Shown one piece after another: positions 1-12,195 of a DNA stretch of 64,000 bases. The translations under genes and the position numbers were made by a program. Source of the DNA: Prostheceraeus crozeri (lineage: Eukaryota; Platyhelminthes; Polycladida; Euryleptidae). The notes under the pieces were generated by a model. That model made no database searches. It had not been told where the DNA came from and saw only the letters and a program-made list of their open reading frames with translations. The stretch is taken from contig CAJQUW010016870.1 of assembly GCA_907163375.1 (NCBI GenBank), forward strand, positions 62,001 through 126,000. Reading direction: 5' to 3'. The stretch's first letter is position 1. The number at the start of each line of letters is the position of its first letter.

Positions 1-2880
1 TAAAACTATACAAAAGATAGAACAACTTTGATTGTTGTAGAAAGGTCATCAAATTAACTCAGATGCAAAAAAATATGAGAAATTTTAGGGCATGTTTAGA
101 AAACAACCAATCCCTAGTAATTGTGTTCTTTACGACATTCTGATTGTGAAGTAAACCTGTGAGACAAAGTTTTAACAAAGCTGATGAATATTCTCATTAA
201 ATTTTATTTTAACAGAAAATTAGGGGTGTAAGGAGCAATATGAAACTACTTGTAAATATAATCTTCTCTGTGGGTTCCCGTCACAATCTCAGTGGGAAAC
301 TTAGCATGGTCCCATTGACAACTTCTGTAGGACGCTTTGGATTCTGAACATTCCTTTCATTTCTATTCTTCAGGGCCCTTTCATAATCTCACAGAGCCCC
401 TTCACACCACTGCTTTTATTGCAATATCTGGTTACCTAGATGTTTGCCATTTGTGGCACCTTCGCTACGTGTAAAAACGTAAACGCAAGACGGAGTCACA
501 TAATATATGTAATTGAGGATTTCCTAAATCAAAGTAGTGTTTTGAACAATTTGAAAAGGCGGAATCCAATAAGGAATACTTTCAATTCGATGTCGTTAGT
601 GTACATATTACTAATAAAGTGTACAGCAATAAAGCGACATTGTGCATTCTTTCCAAGCCATCGTTCTAATAATTGGAGAACATAAAAATCGATTACAACT
701 TAAGCTTATCTGAAAATGTTAAAATGAAACATGGAATGGTTGAGACATTGTAGGCCAACTTATATCAATAGAAGTATATTGTTCGCATTATAAAGCAAAA
801 ATTCTGATCAGCAACATTCTTGCATTCTTGTAATCTTTTGAAATTCATGCATAAAGATGTCCATTACAATTTTAATATTCTCACAGGGATGCGGACGCCC
901 TTCACTCTAATAAGATTCCGACTCTCCCTCTTGGTTCTTTTTGAATTCCACTTCTATTTCCACAGTCTTTTTCCTGACCAATTCTCAATCACTCGTGGTA
1001 ACAAAGTATTGTCACTAGATTTCGCGCCAAAATATATTGAGCTGAGACTAGCGACAGCTTCTGTTCTTAAATAATTAATTTAATGATGAACTTGCAAAGG
1101 CAAAGAGCATAAATGAATTATATTTTGTTGTGTAATTTACAAGATTACTCCAAAGACAGATATAGAAATAATGTATATTTATTCGACATAGAAAATTGTG
1201 TGTAGTACACGGATTAGGCTTGGCTATTTATGAACACAATGTGAAGTTGAAGATGCAATTTCGAGTCTGATAATTTTGTACGAGTGCTTTCATCATTAAC
1301 AACAGGCAGTTTACGAAATAGAACTCATAGAGCTTCTTGGCCGAAAATTTCCCTGTGTAATCAATCATAGTCATGTATCTGCAGCCATGCGATTCTATTT
1401 TGTCAAATCGTAGGGTTATTATTGAGTAAATGGCACATTCGCAGAGCTATTATTTCGTGGAAAGATTTTATTTCTTTATAAAGCACCGTGACTAACTAAT
1501 TAATGGCAGGTTGCACTGATAATCAATAAACCAAGATTAACTTGCCAAAACAATATTGAGCACGAATGAATTCGACTGAAAACAAAGAAGCTCAACATGA
1601 GATAGCTTAAAGATGCTATTAATAAGAAAACTCAATGAAAATTTTAATAGAAATTAATAGCAAGTGAATTCTTGCTTATGTAAGGACAACCATTCTGGGC
1701 CAGTAATAAAATTAGGGATATAAAATGAATTGTCTAAATAGCTGAGCAACACTTAAGCACATTAACACAGAGAGTCATGTGGAATTCAACCTTCAACGGA
1801 ATTATGTTTTATTATTGCAAATAAGCACAATTGATTAAACATTCTTAGAAAATGAGATATGCCATTATAGCATGATGCATTGAGTTGTTTCATGTTTTTA
1901 GAGACTCAACAGCCACTAGCCCCGAAGTCAGAGTTACCACAACAGAGAATTTTAAAGCAATTATCATGATTGATCAAGCAAGCATGAAAAATTCTAAACC
2001 TGCTCATGTATGCTCGTACGTTCTACCACATCAACTCCTAACGCATCATATTTTGGGATTCCACTAACCCTAATATTTTGTACCGAAAGATGACTGCTGG
2101 CTGGCAATCGAAAGCTTTTTTGCATTTGAAGTAAAAGTAAACGACAAATAATTGTAAACGGAGTCAAATATCCAAAATCTAAATACATCGAATTTCAGGT
2201 GTGCAGTAACACTGCCAATTTGAAAAGGGGTTGTGCCAGCATGCGTTACTCATTATTCAGAAATAATTCTATCTCGTTTAGGACAATTTAGTGTTTGTAA
2301 ATCCAAATTGATCACAGTACTTTGTGCTTTTATACGATCCATAGTTGAGCATAACTCGCCCCTCTTCATAATGTCAAAGAAAAACAATGCCTGTTTATGT
2401 GAACTATTTCTTCTTTCTCATCGCTTCACATGCGGTAACGATTGTAAGGACAGATGTCTAGGCGATGTTGAGAACCGATATAGTGATAGGGTACTTAATG
2501 TGTTTCGTAATTTGCTACATCCTCAAGCAGTGCTTCGAACTGGCTCCTGGACAGTTGAGGTAGACCGGTCATCTAGAGGTTCTTTTCTCACGTACTCATC
2601 ACAGAGCTACATCTTTCGTTCCTTTCTGTACTGTCGTGCACCATTCATCACTATGAATTGATATTACTTACTGTACTTTCTCCACGTCATCTCATTACTT
2701 TTATTTTTTACTATTTTTTCGGTCTACCTCACTGTGCATGTGCGCTTCTTTTTGTCTTTCACGAGCATTATATTACCTGAACACCTTCATTGATGTGAAT
2801 CGTTCATGTAACATGTCAACACGAAGTTGTAACATTATGATTTTTTGTGTAAATTTTGCTTGCTACTTTCTAATGCACAC
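1..2880. other. AT-rich intergenic DNA, no gene seen
   Basis: Only short open frames without recognisable motifs occur here, the longest 142 codons at 2233-2661. No repeat ends were recognised apart from the tail motif just to the right. Confidence 0.5.
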
Positions 2881-2883
2881 AAT

Positions 2884-2930
2884 CGTTGAAGCCTAAAAGG
2901 CGAAATATTTGGTACCAATAAATTTCTCTA
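2884..2930 (+). repeat. retroelement-type tail: hairpin followed by GAAATATTTGG
   Basis: Reads GTTGAAGCCTAAAAGGCGAA then ATATTTGGTACCAATAAATT. The GCCT/AGGC stem followed by GAAA and (T)ATTTGG matches several other sites in this window (31.2, 58.8 and 63.75 kb). Such tails occur at the 3' ends of Penelope-like and related retroelements. No coding remnant could be assigned upstream. Confidence 0.4.
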
Positions 2931-5900
2931 TAGCGCTGCCTGGTTTTGTGTTATCAGGGGCATGGCGAGCGGGATCTTTCAGAGATCTGTATGACAAGGG
3001 AGCAACGCTGAATTTCGCCAACAGGACTGTGTGACAAATGGCTGGAAACTATATCCGATGATGCCCGAGGATATCTTGAAGAATACGAGATAATTGGGCG
3101 AATTCGGCGCTATTTTTAAAGTTCAGTGGCGCTGATTCTTTTGCAATGCATATCCAGGAAAGACATCTTCAAAATATTGTTTCTGAATATTTTAATATTT
3201 ATTAATTAATACATAGATATTCTAATTATATGAACGTTGTGAAAAATCTGAATCAAATCAAATTCAAGGAATTTGAGATTGGCTTCTCCCAACTCAAAGC
3301 CCAACAAAATGTGCTCAGCTAATATTTTTGAACATATTGCTTCAGGCACCTCAAATGGCATGCACTACCAGAAGTATTAGGTTGTGGCATTTCTGGATTG
3401 TATCTAAGAAAAACCGGGACGCTAAGATCACACAGACCAAGAATCCACTCGTACAGTGTAAAGCCTGAATTGCTACTTAAGATTTGGTGTATTTCTAGAG
3501 GTACTGCAGATCAGCTGTAGATAGAGTAATCAGAGTAAGAGCAAATGACTACTACCATTCCACCTTGTAAAATGAGCTTCAAGAAATTCGAAGCAATAAT
3601 TGATCCCCCTCGATGCTCTTCAGACACCAGTAAGGACAGGGCTGATCAGCTTCTCTGTAGATTTTACGAAAATTCTCCAGTTGTTGATAAGGTGTTGTAT
3701 TATTTGAGCTTTCGATGGCGTCAGCAGCACATCTTAGTCATGAAATAGCTATTAATCATAACTATAAATCAATCATGAAAAAATTGATTTCACAACAATT
3801 GGAGAATTTTTGCAAAACCTACAGAGAAAATGGTGCAGCCAATCGCAAATAGCATATTTACTGAAACTGATCAGCTTCATCATAACAATAGAACCTTCTC
3901 TACCTAAGTGGATGTTAATAAGGAATTTTAAATATATTTGTTCTTACTTAAAAAGGGCCCATGAAAAACTGTAGCATCACGATGACGTCGACCCTAAATT
4001 TTACTTACAGTGTAAAAATCTGTATTGAAGATGACGAAGAATCTGACTGATGAATTTGATTCTTCCGAAGTTTTGACTAATGTATGGCAGTAGAGAAAAA
4101 TTATTCAAAATTTCCTCTAACCAGAGAGCAGAGATTACGCCACACGGTTTTCATAATAGAATGATAAATAGAAACTTTCACTTACGCGGGGATAGGAGGA
4201 TTGTTGCCGGACAAACCAGAAGGACGGCTAAAATAGAAAAGAATGCATGTTGATGTGGAGAATGTGGCACTGAAATGAACAGTTTAAAAATGGTCGGAAT
4301 ACAAGTGAGCTAATTGATATTTACTTGTACATTGAAGGAAGCTATGGCGAATCAATAACTGATGCAAACATTGGATCTACTTGTCAAACGATAATCTACA
4401 TGTACTGTATGGAATGCATAATTTGAATTGGTCACGTCACGTGATCACTTGGTTCAATTTCAGTAGAAAATGTATTAGTAGAGGACTGGAGATACATGTA
4501 TTTTGAATATCAAATAAATAAATAAATAATCATTCATCCTAAGGAGAGCATCCGCAATATGATAACAGTTTTCACATGGTTGAGTGGTATCTGCAACTGA
4601 ATTGATTTGCCAAAAATCAACGACCTGCATTGTTAATTGTAATTATATTTGTCTATTTGGCATTAGCCATTTTACAGCAGTTTTGCGATTTCTTGTCTAA
4701 GTCGGCAATAATTTTTTTTTCTTATAGCCTTAAACTTTAATGTATCGCTTACGTCGACTCAATTCTCGAACATCTTCAAAGGGGAATAGGGCAGATTGAA
4801 GCAAATCCGCATCATATCAAATGGCTTTCATGAATTATTTAACGCAATTGAAGAGAAATCTTTGTGAGGTTTGATGTCAATTTATTTTCTCACAAATGTA
4901 AAATATGAGACGTCTTGATATGAAGCTGGATATATATACTATTGAGAAACAAAAGGCTCCTGAAGGGTGACGTCTATCAAATAATCACACGAGGTTGTTA
5001 AAAATATTCATATTTTAGAAATTGAAAACTAAAAACTTTGAATTGCTATATTTTGCACAAGGATCAGTGAGTTATATCAAGTGAATACTTTATGAAGTTT
5101 GATGCAATTCACAGCAATCTCTTAGAAGTTAGGGAGAAAACAGAATTGTAATCACAAGCATGCATTTTTTAAGGAGCGTGCAGCTTCTTCTGAAGTGACC
5201 TACTCGCTTTTGCGTTATCTACATAGTGGAGACATTGACATTCTTATTCAGGATGTTAAAGACTTCAAAATGTTTGAAAATGTCTATCAACAAAAAAAGA
5301 CTTCAAAATGACAACTGCTTCCAGCTTTCTTGATCACAGTCACAAAAGCTCCGGTCATCACCACAGATTACAAACACTCACTCTTGCACTTTATCGACAG
5401 GTGCACTTTACCGGCAAATATTGACTAGTCTATATGTTAAACATGTGGCATAATTTCTCACTATGAAAGCACTGAAAGAATATATAAGAAGTTCACTTTT
5501 CTATGTTTGGAATTTATATTTCATTATAAAATCACTTAGAAACCGTCCTCCCTTACGAAGAATGGACGTAAAGCGAATAATTAAGTAAGTTAAAGAATTT
5601 CTATGAAGTCCATAACTCGAGTCCGAACCATAAATTCAAAATCCATTGCTAACTGATTGTAGCAATAATTTATTATTAGTTACTTGAGTGCTTCAATCAG
5701 ATAATTCTGTTGAAGGCTATGGAATATTAATTTGGCAATTTAATGTCTGTCAAAGATTTGAAGTTGCAAGATATTCGTTGAATTCTCAAAATCAGACGGT
5801 TCTAATTGAAAGAACGAATTAATGCATGCAAATTTGATTCTTTCCTCAGCTAATACAGAATAAAACCCGAACATGACTTCTAAACCAACAGAAAACAATC

Positions 5901-6088
5901 AAATTTTGTGGGAATCAGTATGAATATCCCTGGAATGCAGACGGCCTTTCATTCAGAGTAATGTTTTCGTACAATCACTCGTTAGACCAATCTCAGACAG
6001 ATAAAAATACAATAGATAAACAGTAGCTAACAATAGATATATGAAGTGCAACGATTCAATACATTCCATTATTCTAAATTTAGTTGTA
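2931..6088. other. AT-rich intergenic DNA, no gene seen
   Basis: Short frames only. A (AATA)n run near 4512-4530 is followed by AGGAGAGCATCCGC, faintly like the SINE body found elsewhere in the window, but this is too short to call. Confidence 0.4.
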
Positions 6089-7856
6089 CAGGGTGAGCAT
6101 AAATTCCTTCCCTGATTACAACAATCAATTTAAAGGTGTTTTACAGGAATTTTCAGTGTTTTCTTGATATCATTCTGAAGCTTAGACGCCAAAGTTTTAT
6201 CTGTGATGCATTTTATGCATCATGTCGTTAATCGAGTACATGAAAAAATTACTTTTTGTATTTTTCATCTTTTCTGTCATTTCTTAAAGCAAACTTGGAT
6301 TTAGAAAGGAAAAGACATCTCATTGGCCATGAGGATTTATCCAGTAAAACATTGAACTAAAAAATCAATACACCTCAACATGAGCTCCTCTTGTAGCTCG
6401 GAGCACATCCAGACGGTAGTCAATCTCTCTCCATGTGCTCTCGAGCATCTCTTGATTCACAGACTATCGCCTCCCGAATCCGGTTCCTTAGGGTTCCAAG
6501 GTCACGGACCGGCGTGCGATACACTTGGTCCTTCACATATCCCCACAGGAAGAAGTCAAGCGGGGTTACGTCAGGCGAGCGCGGAGGCCATGGAATAGGA
6601 CCATCTCTCCCTATCCACCTGCTAGGGAAAGTCTCATCCAAGAAATCCCGAACCTGCTTACCCCAGTGTGGAGGAGCCCCATCCTGTTGAAAAATGACAT
6701 TCGGTTGGTACTCCACCAGCTGAGGAACGGCGAAGTTCTGTAGCATATCCAAGTAGACGTTTGCAGTAATGGTCGATTCCGCAAAGAAGAAAGGTCCAAT
6801 CACTTTGTTGTGCATTAGGCAGCACCAAACATTGACCTTTGCGCTGTCTCTCTGGTGCTGTCTCACAGCATGCGGATTCTGAGATCCCCAAATCCTGACG
6901 TTGTGCAGGTTAACCTTACCAGACAGGTGGAACAAGGCTTCATCAGAAAAAGCAACACACTGCAGAAAGTCACTGTTCAAGTCAATTCTGTAAAGAATTT
7001 CCTCAGCAAAAGCTGCACGTTGCGGACGATCATTTGGTTGCAGAGCTTGGACGATTTGCACCTTGTAGGCATAGAACTGCAAGCGTCTATGCAAAATTTT
7101 GACGACGGTGCTCTGCGGAATTCCAAGTTCTCGTGAAGCTCTTCGAGTAGACTTTACAGGACTCTTTTCAAAAGAGCTGCGTACAGAGTTTATCAGTTCT
7201 TCACTTGAAGCTCTTCTCCCAGTTCTTTTGAGGTCACCAACACTGCCAGTTTCTTTGAATTTCTCGTACCAACTCTTGATGCTTTTCACGTCAGGAGGAG
7301 GTCGGCCATAATGTGTTTGGAAATTTCTTTGCACCGTTAAAGGTGACTTTGTTTCATGATACCACAACACGCATTGTGCTTTCTCTACCATAGACGACAT
7401 GAACACTCAGATCCGTCAATGTCGAATGACTCGAAAGACAGCAAGCTAGTCGCTTTATGGAATGAGATAACAGAGAACAATAACAGAATAGCAAATCAGT
7501 TAGCGACTCATTGTCGATCGCATAGACATCTCATTCATTTCTGATTTTTAACAGCAAACGAAGACAGTGAGGTGTATTGATTTTTTAGTTCAATGTTTTA
7601 CTGGATAAATCCTCATGACCAATGAGATGTCCTTTCCTTTCTAAATCCAAGTTTGCTGCAAGAAATGACAGAAAAGATGAAAAATACAAAAAGTAATTTT
7701 TTCATGTACTCGATTAACGATATGATGCATAAAATGCATCACAGATAAAACTTTGGCGTCTAAGCTTCAGAATGATATCAAGAAAACACTGAAAATTCCT
7801 GTAAAACACCTTTAAATTGATTGTTGTAATCAGGGAAGAAATTTATGCTCACCCTG
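6089..7856 (-). mobile_element. mariner-like DNA transposon with 289-bp terminal inverted repeats
   Basis: A complete 1768-bp element flanked by TA on both sides (6087-6088 and 7857-7858), the mariner/Tc1 target duplication. Ends are CAGGGTGAGCATAAATT and its inverse. The inverted repeats run 6089-6377 and 7568-7856 (289 bp each) and differ at only about five or six positions by eye, so insertion is recent. One transposase gene on the minus strand fills the middle. Its stop TGA lies inside the left repeat at about 6374-6376. Confidence 0.95.
6374..7406 (-). pseudogene. mariner-family transposase (DUF4817-type), nearly intact, one frameshift near the C-terminus
   Basis: The main frame (328 codons, 6420-7406) starts near MVEKAQCVLWYHETKSPLTV, a DUF4817-type N-terminal helix-turn-helix ending KSWYEKFKETGSVGDLKR. 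It continues with STVVKILHRRLQFYAYKVQ. The three catalytic acids are visible: FSDEALFHLSG, then FQQDGAPPHW, then PPRSPDVTPLDFFLWGYVK, with 36 residues between the second and third Asp. The frame ends prematurely at HMERD. The next frame reads NQEMLESTWREIDYRLDVL and then RATRGAHVEVY before TGA, the usual C-terminus of this family. One small indel around 6462-6470 therefore breaks the copy. It would bind the long TIRs and cut and paste the element; this copy has probably lost its last 30 residues. Confidence 0.93.
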
Positions 7857-8670
7857 TATAAAATTAAATGATATAAACTGAGTTGTTGATAGTTAAATTA
7901 TTATGAATTCTGTGCTTTATTTTTTTGGTGCCTACAAAAAAATAAAATCAATTTTTTATGCCTACACGATAAAATCAATCAACTTCTCATGAGTTTGCAT
8001 CATTTCTGTACATGTTACATCTTCAATATCACGTATTTTGCATCATGATATTATCTCGTATTCAAACTGATTTATTGGTTCTAACATTTCAGGTCCAAAG
8101 ACTATGTAGCTACGCATCTTCCACTGTCTTTGATCAGGCCTAAATTCGGTCCACTTACAAGTCTGGGCACGAGCATATGGCACTCGGGGATCATTCGAAT
8201 CTGAATAAGAAACTGTTGTTTGTATTTTATTCAGCTATGTGATCAATATCATTTGGTCCTTAAGTTAACCATTTGATAATCTGACTTTTGCAACCCTATT
8301 TGTGAAGACTGGAGTTTAAACATATTGTCCATACAGAACTTGATATAGGCTAAATAATTCGTTTCCAAAATAAAGCTACAACCCATTTTTTTCGACGCAA
8401 TGAAATAGCTTGAAGAGGAGATTTTGTAATTTAATTTTGAATAACAGAAAGGAGATTTTGTGATTCAATTTTGAATAACAGAATTTTAAGTTCATGTACC
8501 TATGAATTTATAGTTCAACTTACTCAAATTTTTAATTCATGCAATAAAGCAAACTGGTTGATATGTTCAAGCAAAATGCTGAGTGGATAGAAATGCATGC
8601 ATCAAAATAGCATTAGAGAATTGCAAGATCTGAGCTTCATTGCAATTTTTTAATTCAATGTTCAAAACTT
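7857..8670. other. spacer with one short coding-like minus-strand frame
   Basis: The minus strand at about 8070-8245 is open for some 60 codons (DSNDPRVPYARAQTCKWTEF, RPDQRQWKMRSYIVFGPEML). Its composition looks coding but I recognise no family and it has no good start. On its left edge it carries an acceptor-like ttcttattcag and a donor-like CTT-gtaagt. Confidence 0.25.
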
Positions 8671-9689
8671 CAGGGTGTCCACTAAATTTTTCAAAAAAAT
8701 ATAGAAATATAGGACAAGAATTTCAAAAAATATAGGACAAACTATATGATGATATGCATCGACCAAAAGGATGTGATATAGGATATGTGAGTTAAATTGT
8801 AGACCTATGCCGACCTATATTATGCAAGTAATCAAGCTGAAAGCTTACATAATAAAATGTGAGGATATTTGCATATACATGTAAATTATATCTAAATGCT
8901 ATGAATGAAGGCCTTTACAAAATTTAAAAATGTAACATATTTTGTATTTCATGCATTGCGCTTTTTAAGTTTTCTTTTTTGATGGTCTCCACCTTCCCCT
9001 TAAAGCCATCCATATAGCTCCACTACACTTCTTTCTTTATTTTTTGTTGATATATTTAGAATCAATGATTCGCTATCTAGTGAAGCACACCTTTAAAAGT
9101 CGATTAAAAATTACTTTTGAAAAACAAACTTTGTAAAATGCTAAAAAGAATATTCAATACTTGAATTACTCAAATTGTATGTCATGAGTATGCAGTTAAC
9201 AAAAGCAATCAATAGAAGTCTTTCAAAAGTAGATAGCTGCTAATAGATAGTTCAGATGTATGGCAGATTTCATTGTATCAATTATATTTTGCTGCTAGTT
9301 TTTATTTTTTTCAACGATTCCAGCAAACACAAATTCCTATCTAAAAGTTTGATAGGTCGGCTAGTATTCTGTAAATTACAAGATCCATTGAAATTACTAA
9401 ATATAGTTTTGTGTGTTTCTGGCGTAATTTTTCTAGTACTTCAGTGCATTTGTAGTGTGCATGCATTGATCTCTGTGTGACGTCGTTGTTGCGGTAGTCG
9501 CAGTTGAATAATACTCCGTGCGTGTCTCTTATCTGCTGTGCATGATTTCACTAATACACTCGAGCTTCCTTCACAAGCGGTCGTTCTGGCACAGCATTGT
9601 TTTGTCATTTTTATCCTGTCTCAATCATCAACTGAGCCGGATATATTGAGGCGGCATGTTGTAAATTGGCATTCTCCATGGCAAGTCTC

Positions 9690-10149
9690 AATTTACTATT
9701 TCCACCATTTAAAAGTTCTTGTGCTGCTAAAAGTACGTTGCTCGTGTTTTATCTCTTTACTGATTAATGTTTCTTCCTTCTCCTCCAGACTTATCTGCTT
9801 TTTCATTTGTTCCCTCTCTTTCTCCAAAATCTCTCGTTGAGGATTTTCCTTTTCCTCTTCTCTTTTAGGAGTTAATTTCTTGTCTCTTTATGCACTCAGA
9901 ATGAGCACATCTGGCAGCATTGATTACTTTTTCTGTAATTGGCAATTTTCAAGGGCGATTCCGTTGAATATCACAAAAGTGCACCATATCATTGGTTTCC
10001 CGGAGTCCGTTAATAACATTTTCCTCGAGTAGAGCGCACTCTCGAGGGACGAGAGAAATGTTGGTGGATAACGACCTCACCATGTCTGCGTTTCCGTGGG
10101 GAAGTATTGAAGAACTTTTGATCACACGTGTGAGACATGGATATTTCAA
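9690..10149 (-). pseudogene. hAT transposase C-terminal fragment (dimerisation region and coiled-coil tail)
   Basis: The minus strand reads MKYPCLTRVIKSSSILPHGN, then ADMVRSLSTN and ENVINGLRETNDMV. This is the hAT C-terminal dimerisation signature (usual form LPHGNADVERSFS-x-N with ALR near the end). After a stop come KLPITEKVINAARCAHSECI and a Glu/Lys-rich coiled-coil tail (PQREILEKEREQMKKQISLE) in a second frame. Several stops and at least one frameshift show decay. It lies inside the 8671-12986 element, which explains it. Confidence 0.72.
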
Positions 10150-11077
10150 TTGATGGTTAGGCGTCTTTAAGTTGAATATCTCTCTTCAAAAATGATCGAC
10201 CCTTTGGTTGCGATCTCTCATCAGATCTCTGATGAATAGTGTGGACCTCGATCTATCATAGACTCATTATCGAAGGAGAAACTTCAAAAGCGTGATCATC
10301 GTGTCATTTGATTTATGGCGATAAATGCAACAAGACTGCCTAGAACCAGTGAAGGATGGTCATGATATCCGGTTTCTTTGCAAAATTGAAGATCAAAGTC
10401 ACAAAAGTGGGCTACTACTACAATTGACGAAAGTAAACCGATACTTTATCCCAAGATATCGTACAAAAAAAGCGAAGTGACTCTTTCTGAAAGCTTGCAG
10501 TATCCAATGTCAATTTTATGAGATGACTGAATTTCTTTAATCATTTCATGCACCAAGTCAAACGTAACAGTGGCTATACAAAGAACTTGCCTTTGAAAAG
10601 CAATGTCTGAATGCTATAGCATAAGAACACGCACTGTCATAATCATCTTTTACACGCTGCAAGAAAGCTAATATGCCTTGTATTTGTCTTACCCGCGCAC
10701 CAAAAAAATGTCACCTCCATCACACTTTGACATCGCGTTAATCATATTTAAAATTTATGTCATGATTCCAGTGTTTTCATAGCCTTACATATATCACTAC
10801 AACCCAATTTGAATCTCTACCGATCATGAGAAGTCGAATTAACTATTCCAACATATAATCAAAAAAAATTATTAGGAACCCATGTAAACAAGATCAGTAG
10901 TTGTATTCAGTGGTTACTGGCGGAGAAGGAAGAACAGCTGACCTTCGAATGTCTCCGCGCCCCTCAGCCTGGTGCCACGAAGACGCTGTCGTCAACACAA
11001 GGACAGGGAGGCGAAGAAGGAAAGAACAGCTGACATCCAAATGTCCTTCATCTTTGTTACTTCCAGCTCTTCTTAGA

Positions 11078-11101
11078 CCATCGTCAGAGCTTTGACGATG
11101 G
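11078..11101. repeat. 9-bp perfect hairpin in a retroelement-like tail
   Basis: CCATCGTCA and TGACGATGG are separated by 6 nt, followed by GAGGCTGAAATTAATAAAAG. About 130 bp to the left the phrase GAACAGCTGACNTNCNAATGTC occurs twice, about 100 bp apart. This looks like the 3' tail of a retroelement, but no coding part is recognisable. Confidence 0.35.
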
Positions 11102-11252
11102 CCTAGGAGGAGGCTGAAATTAATAAAAGGTAATTAACATTAAACACCTACCATTTTGTTTGCTTGGTTTCCTAAAAAAAATGAACAAAATGATATAACC
11201 AAGGCCTATTCAACTATCAAAAAAATCTTAATCAACTTTAGTTGCAAAAATT

Positions 11253-12195
11253 CACGAACGCAATGTCAAAATGTCACCAAGGACATCGGCACATTCTTGT
11301 AGTCTTTCGGCCACCACTTTGGCACACAGTTCTGCTAAGTTCCTGTCATCACTGATCTCTGAAGGATCTGTGATGTAGGAGCGAGTGAGAAAGTGTGTGA
11401 GGTTTACGTCGTACACTTTCTCCTTTACAACGGCCCCAAAGAAAAAAGTCCATCGGAGTTTTAGATCGGTTGAGCGATCGACGAGCATGTCAGGAGGTAA
11501 GAGGAGAAGACAAAGAGAAAAAGTATAGAGAGAGAGGAGTATAGAAGGGAAGAGCAAGAGAGCTGAGAGTGGAAACGAGAGGCAGAAGAGAGAGAAGAGA
11601 AGAGCGCGGAGGCCACAAAGGATGCTACCACATCTCCCGATCCACTTTCTGGAAAAAAGTTGTCATTCAGATCGCTACAGACACTCACTGCAAATGCGTG
11701 GATGCCTATCTGCTGAAAGTTACAGCTCATTGATAGTTGTTCTTCAATGACTGCATCTCAGCTCTCGCAGCAAGAGGATGGGAGCTTTGATGCGTGCGCA
11801 CCTCGCGTCACAGTTCTATACAAAAAATACAGGACCCCATACAACGTTGCTTGACCTCGGCCCAGACGGTTTAGCCAGCTGGTTTCCGCTCATTGTTGAT
11901 ACCATGTGCGGTTTTTCAGTGGAAACCAGTAGACACGTTATGTCACTATTACGTGACCTGATGATATGACACTGGCTTACCCGTCCACCCCCGACCCCCT
12001 AATCCATAACCCCTCCCCACATACCGCCTCCAGCATCTCGGGTTCTCGCCGAATTTTCCGACACATGAGCACAGCCAAAATGCAAGGTCGATCAGCATAC
12101 ATGGCTCGAAGGGTGCTGCAACAGTTTGGGTCGGTATGGTTTCAACTCAAACTTCTCATCAGTCTCCAAGTAGACGCTTAGAGAAAAATGTATCC
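11253..12195 (-). pseudogene. heavily decayed second mariner-type transposase
   Basis: Pieces in several minus-strand frames follow the mariner order. FELKPYRPKLLQ at about 12125-12165 matches the LKPYRPxLLQ block after the helix-turn-helix. FQQIGIHAFAVSVCSDLND at about 11660-11725 corresponds to FQQDGAPPHxAxSVRxxLND. FFFGAVVKEKVYDVNLTHF with ISDDRNLAELCAKVVAERLQ (11253-11450) corresponds to DFFLWGAVKEKVY and the C-terminal helices. The second catalytic Asp has been lost (QQI). It is a different, older lineage than the 6.1-7.9 kb element and sits inside the hAT element. Confidence 0.7.

Noticed and set aside
2233-2661. 142-codon plus-strand ORF
   Set aside because: Longest anonymous frame in the left part, but it shows no motif, no splice context and no coding-like pattern I recognise.
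8200-8220. Alternative terminal exon of dynamin (acceptor ttcttattcag)
   Set aside because: Splicing from 14641 would add only FE before a stop. The TAA plus AATAAA at the end of the 14637-14785 exon is a simpler explanation.
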